A stretch of DNA of 64,000 bases from Ctena decussata. Lineage: Eukaryota > Mollusca > Bivalvia > Lucinida > Lucinidae. The notes below the pieces were generated by a model. That model made no database searches. It worked only from the letters and a program-made list of their open reading frames with translations, and had not been told where the DNA came from. Of the stretch, positions 61,459 to 64,000 are shown one piece after another (position 1 is the stretch's first letter; the number at the start of each line of letters is the position of its first letter). The DNA lies in assembly GCA_963989385.1 (NCBI GenBank), contig OZ022511.1:23988503-24052502 (forward strand), written 5' to 3'. The position numbers and the translations under genes were made by a program.

Positions 61459-62856
61459 CCTTCCCACGCAAAGTTAAATAGCTCCTCAGGAAGAATTGTG
61501 ACCGCCTAGAATAACGACCCCCGTCACTTTATTTTTTTAAATTTGACTCCGGTCATTAGTTTCTAAGGAAAAGATCCTTGACTAGAATGATACTTATGTA
61601 CATACTAATCGAAATGACATGTGTTTGGTCCTTTTCCGGGTTGAAGATTTCGTCAAATTTCATTAAGTGGCACGTAAACAAATTTTCTTGATGAAATTTG
61701 TAAGCACTACTACTGCTACGATAGCAGCTGCAGTAGCAACAACAACGTCAACAAGTGTTACCAATGATAAAACTTGCAATAGTTGACAATCAAGTAGTGG
61801 TCGATAAGGTGGGCATTAATATTTTATAGCTATCATCGAGGGGGTTAACGGGAGTCAGTGTCTTTTAGAACGGTGTCATTTTTCTATAGAATAGTGACAG
61901 GGGGAGGGGTGGTCGTTATTCTATGGGTTCTCCATAGAATAAGACCCCGGTCATTATTCTTTAAAGAATAGTGACCCCCTACCTCTTCATAATGTTATGA
62001 CTCCGCGATCATAGCATAATAATATTATAACACCCCGTCACTACCCCTCAACCCCCCCCCCCCCCCCCCCCCCACACACACACACATCCTTCCCAACAAC
62101 ATAAGCAAGAATAATCAATAATAAAACTTGCAGTAGTTAATAATCAGTTAGTGGTCGATTAGGTAGGGATTAATATTTTATAGCTGTCATCGAATGGGTT
62201 AACGGGAGTCAGTATCTTTTAGAAAAAGAGTCACTTTTTCTATATAATAATGACCGGGGTCCTTATTCTATGGGTTTCCCATAGAATAACGACCATCCAA
62301 TGAGAACCAGTTGACCGCTGGCCTTGAAACTTGATGTGTAGCATCAGGTACTGAATACTGAAGTACTACCAACATTGCTCAAGTGATGACCTTGGGATGA
62401 CCTTGTTTTTTACGACAAGCTCGAATTTGCTTTCTGGTGCCTTTATGTGGGAAAAATGCTTGAACATAAAAATCTTCTGCACTGGAACCAAAAGATTGAT
62501 GGCCTTGAAACCTTGTATATAGAATTGGGCAATGACGTATTATCAGATTTATTCGAAAAATGATATTGGTTTGACCTTGACCTTTTTTACGATAAGATCA
62601 AATTTTCTTTAAATTAGAAAATGACATAACCTTTTTTTGAAGATTTTGTATAGCCAATCAACTTAATGGGTATTTAAAGATTTTTAGTACCAGAGGTCAA
62701 GGCCGTTCTTTGATCGTATTTCAACATCTTCAGACAGCTCTGTTAAACGAAACAACTGAGTATTTTGAAGCAAAATATCGCATGGAACCTCCCACAGTGA
62801 AAAATCAACAAAATAAGGACAAGTACGCAGTGCTTATTAACATTGATAATTATAAG

Positions 62857-63460
62857 TACGCGGCAATTAAGCGCGTAATTTTGTCCGTATGTAACGTCAA
62901 TACGGAAAAAATACGCTGCTGGTGTGACAAAGATTCCGCAACAGTACGCATGCGTATTTTCGTAAAATTTGAATAATACCTGTAAGTAAATACGCTTCTT
63001 CTATACTGAAAATGCCGCATCAATACGCACGCGTACAGTTGATCGTAGATTACATTGATACGGAAAAGATATATTGCTGGTGTGATGAAGATTTTGCACG
63101 AGTACGCATCCGTATTTCTATAAATACAAAACGCACTCGCATGTAAATAGGTTGCTTGCATGACAAAATGTCTACAACAATACGCATGCGTATTTCCATA
63201 ACACTTAACCGTATTCGGTCGTAAAAACGTTACTTCTGTGACAAACATTTTGCAAAAGTACGCATGCATACTTCTATTAATATAGGACATACTCGCTTGT
63301 ACAAACGTTCCTTGCGTGACAATGCGTCAGCAAAAATACGCATGGGTATTTTCTTAAAAATAATGATTTACCGATGGTAAATACGCCACTTGTGTAACCA
63401 AGATTCATCAAAAATACGCATGCGTATTTCTGTCTCAATCAAAGCGTACTAAGCGTACTT
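62857..63460. repeat. 78-79-bp satellite built on TACGCATGCGTA
   Basis: TACGCA starts at 62945, 63024, 63103, 63181, 63259, 63337 and 63415, a period of 78-79 bp over seven units, with a decayed unit before. Each unit has a near-palindromic TACGCATGCGTATT and a TGTGACAAAGATT-like block. Because 78 is divisible by three, one minus-strand frame stays open for 146 codons; this is a by-product of the repeat. Confidence 0.92.
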
Positions 63461-64000
63461 GTGCTTGCATTTTTAAAATCCGCTTTGGCCTTAGGGTTAA
63501 CGTTTAGATGTGCGGATTTAACCCGAATACGCAATAGGCGTTGGGTTTGTGAATGGTTCTGAATTTCTTTCTTTTTTGTGCAGAATATTGGTCTATAGCC
63601 AGTAACAAAAAAGCAAGTGCATCAGTATACAAACCAATATGTGCACGGCCTAGAGGGTGATACGAAGACATTCACTTATAGGTGAAAAATAACAATAAAC
63701 TGTATGTGGGCTATATTGTCATTTTATTCATTGTACGACATTTATTATAAACATTTCATAAAGAAACACTGGCTATTGTTTTACCGGATCAGCTAAAGCC
63801 TTACCTCAGACGGTAAACTGTCGAGGCTTATTACCTTAACACGACCATAGATGCAATCATATGATTTTTTATGGCTGTAAAAACGGCAATTTTCGTATGT
63901 TAATTTGTCAGTGGTGATGCTTTTAACTATACACTGCTCAAAATATTTAAAGGAATCCCTGATATTTTTCAAATAGACAACAGTGCAACGCATCCCATCT
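63461..64000. other. Right-edge sequence, nothing recognised
   Basis: AT-rich. A 66-codon frame on the minus strand (63,993-63,793) has no known motif or splice support. Confidence 0.5.

Larger units (their letters stand above)
60410..62295. repeat. Giant imperfect palindrome with microsatellite spacers
   Basis: Units containing CTAATCGA, TAACTGACTATG, GATGTTGTTG and AACGGGAGTC / GACTCCGTT run forward at ~60,690-60,905 and ~61,035-61,260 and reversed at ~61,690-61,950 and ~62,080-62,290. The inner arm CAACCCGGAAAAGGACCAGA matches TGGTCCTTTTCCGGGTTGAA inverted. The fold centre is near 61,480. Hairpins GGTCATTATTCTATGGG / CCCATAGAATAATGACC recur. Confidence 0.85.

Noticed and set aside
62850..63290. 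146-codon minus-strand open frame
   Set aside because: Open only because the 78-bp satellite period is a multiple of three.
1..64000. CRISPR array or prokaryotic mobile system
   Set aside because: The regular repeats are satellites and minisatellites without unique spacers, and the genes are intron-containing animal genes.

Overview
This is a repeat-rich, AT-rich animal genomic window, most probably from a bivalve mollusc. Coding DNA is short exons with GT..AG junctions. The organism call is an inference from three things: Helitron-like elements with tandem-repeat cores and termini of the type known from bivalve genomes, a mollusc-type tRNA-derived SINE, and a complete AA15 lytic polysaccharide monooxygenase (LPMO) gene. 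No prokaryotic genes, CRISPR arrays or rRNA genes are visible. Almost all long open frames are chance or repeat-derived; the real exons were found from conserved protein motifs plus splice sites whose phases agree.

Two protein genes are well supported, both on the minus strand. (1) MED15, a Mediator tail subunit: its 5' end is at 35,747 and ten coding exons run down to 3,663; the C-terminal exons lie beyond the left edge. Exons 1-3 encode the KIX domain, exons 4-9 a Q/P/S-rich linker, and exon 10 the start of the conserved C-terminal domain. (2) A complete three-exon AA15-type copper LPMO (43,452-46,203, 293 aa) with signal peptide, mature N-terminal histidine and second copper-brace histidine. 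A third, unrecognised two-exon gene (21,142-23,103, 3' complete) lies inside the 12-kb fourth MED15 intron on the same strand. It is either a nested gene or alternative terminal exons of MED15. Two decayed non-LTR reverse transcriptase tails flank MED15 exon 1.

Layout: 1-1,070 is a ~150-bp tandem array. 3.6-35.8 kb is MED15, with introns packed with palindromic MITEs, Helitron-like elements, a SINE and TIR transposons. 36-43 kb is intergenic and holds a 1.05-kb Harbinger-like element that received an inverted copy of itself. 43.4-46.2 kb is the LPMO gene, with tandem CRE-like sites upstream. 48.8-55.5 kb is a ~3.3-kb direct tandem duplication in which the two copies serve as empty-site controls for several insertions; copy 1 carries a hammerhead-ribozyme-like motif. 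60.4-62.3 kb is a giant imperfect palindrome. 62.86-63.46 kb is a 78-bp satellite built on TACGCATGCGTA.

The two main genes have no evident functional link. MED15 is a general transcription coactivator; the LPMO is a secreted oxidative enzyme, probably acting on chitin or cellulose. Most of the window records transposon insertion, nesting and duplication. Coordinates of exons come from reading splice sites by eye; repeat boundaries are accurate to a few bases where termini are clear and to tens of bases otherwise.
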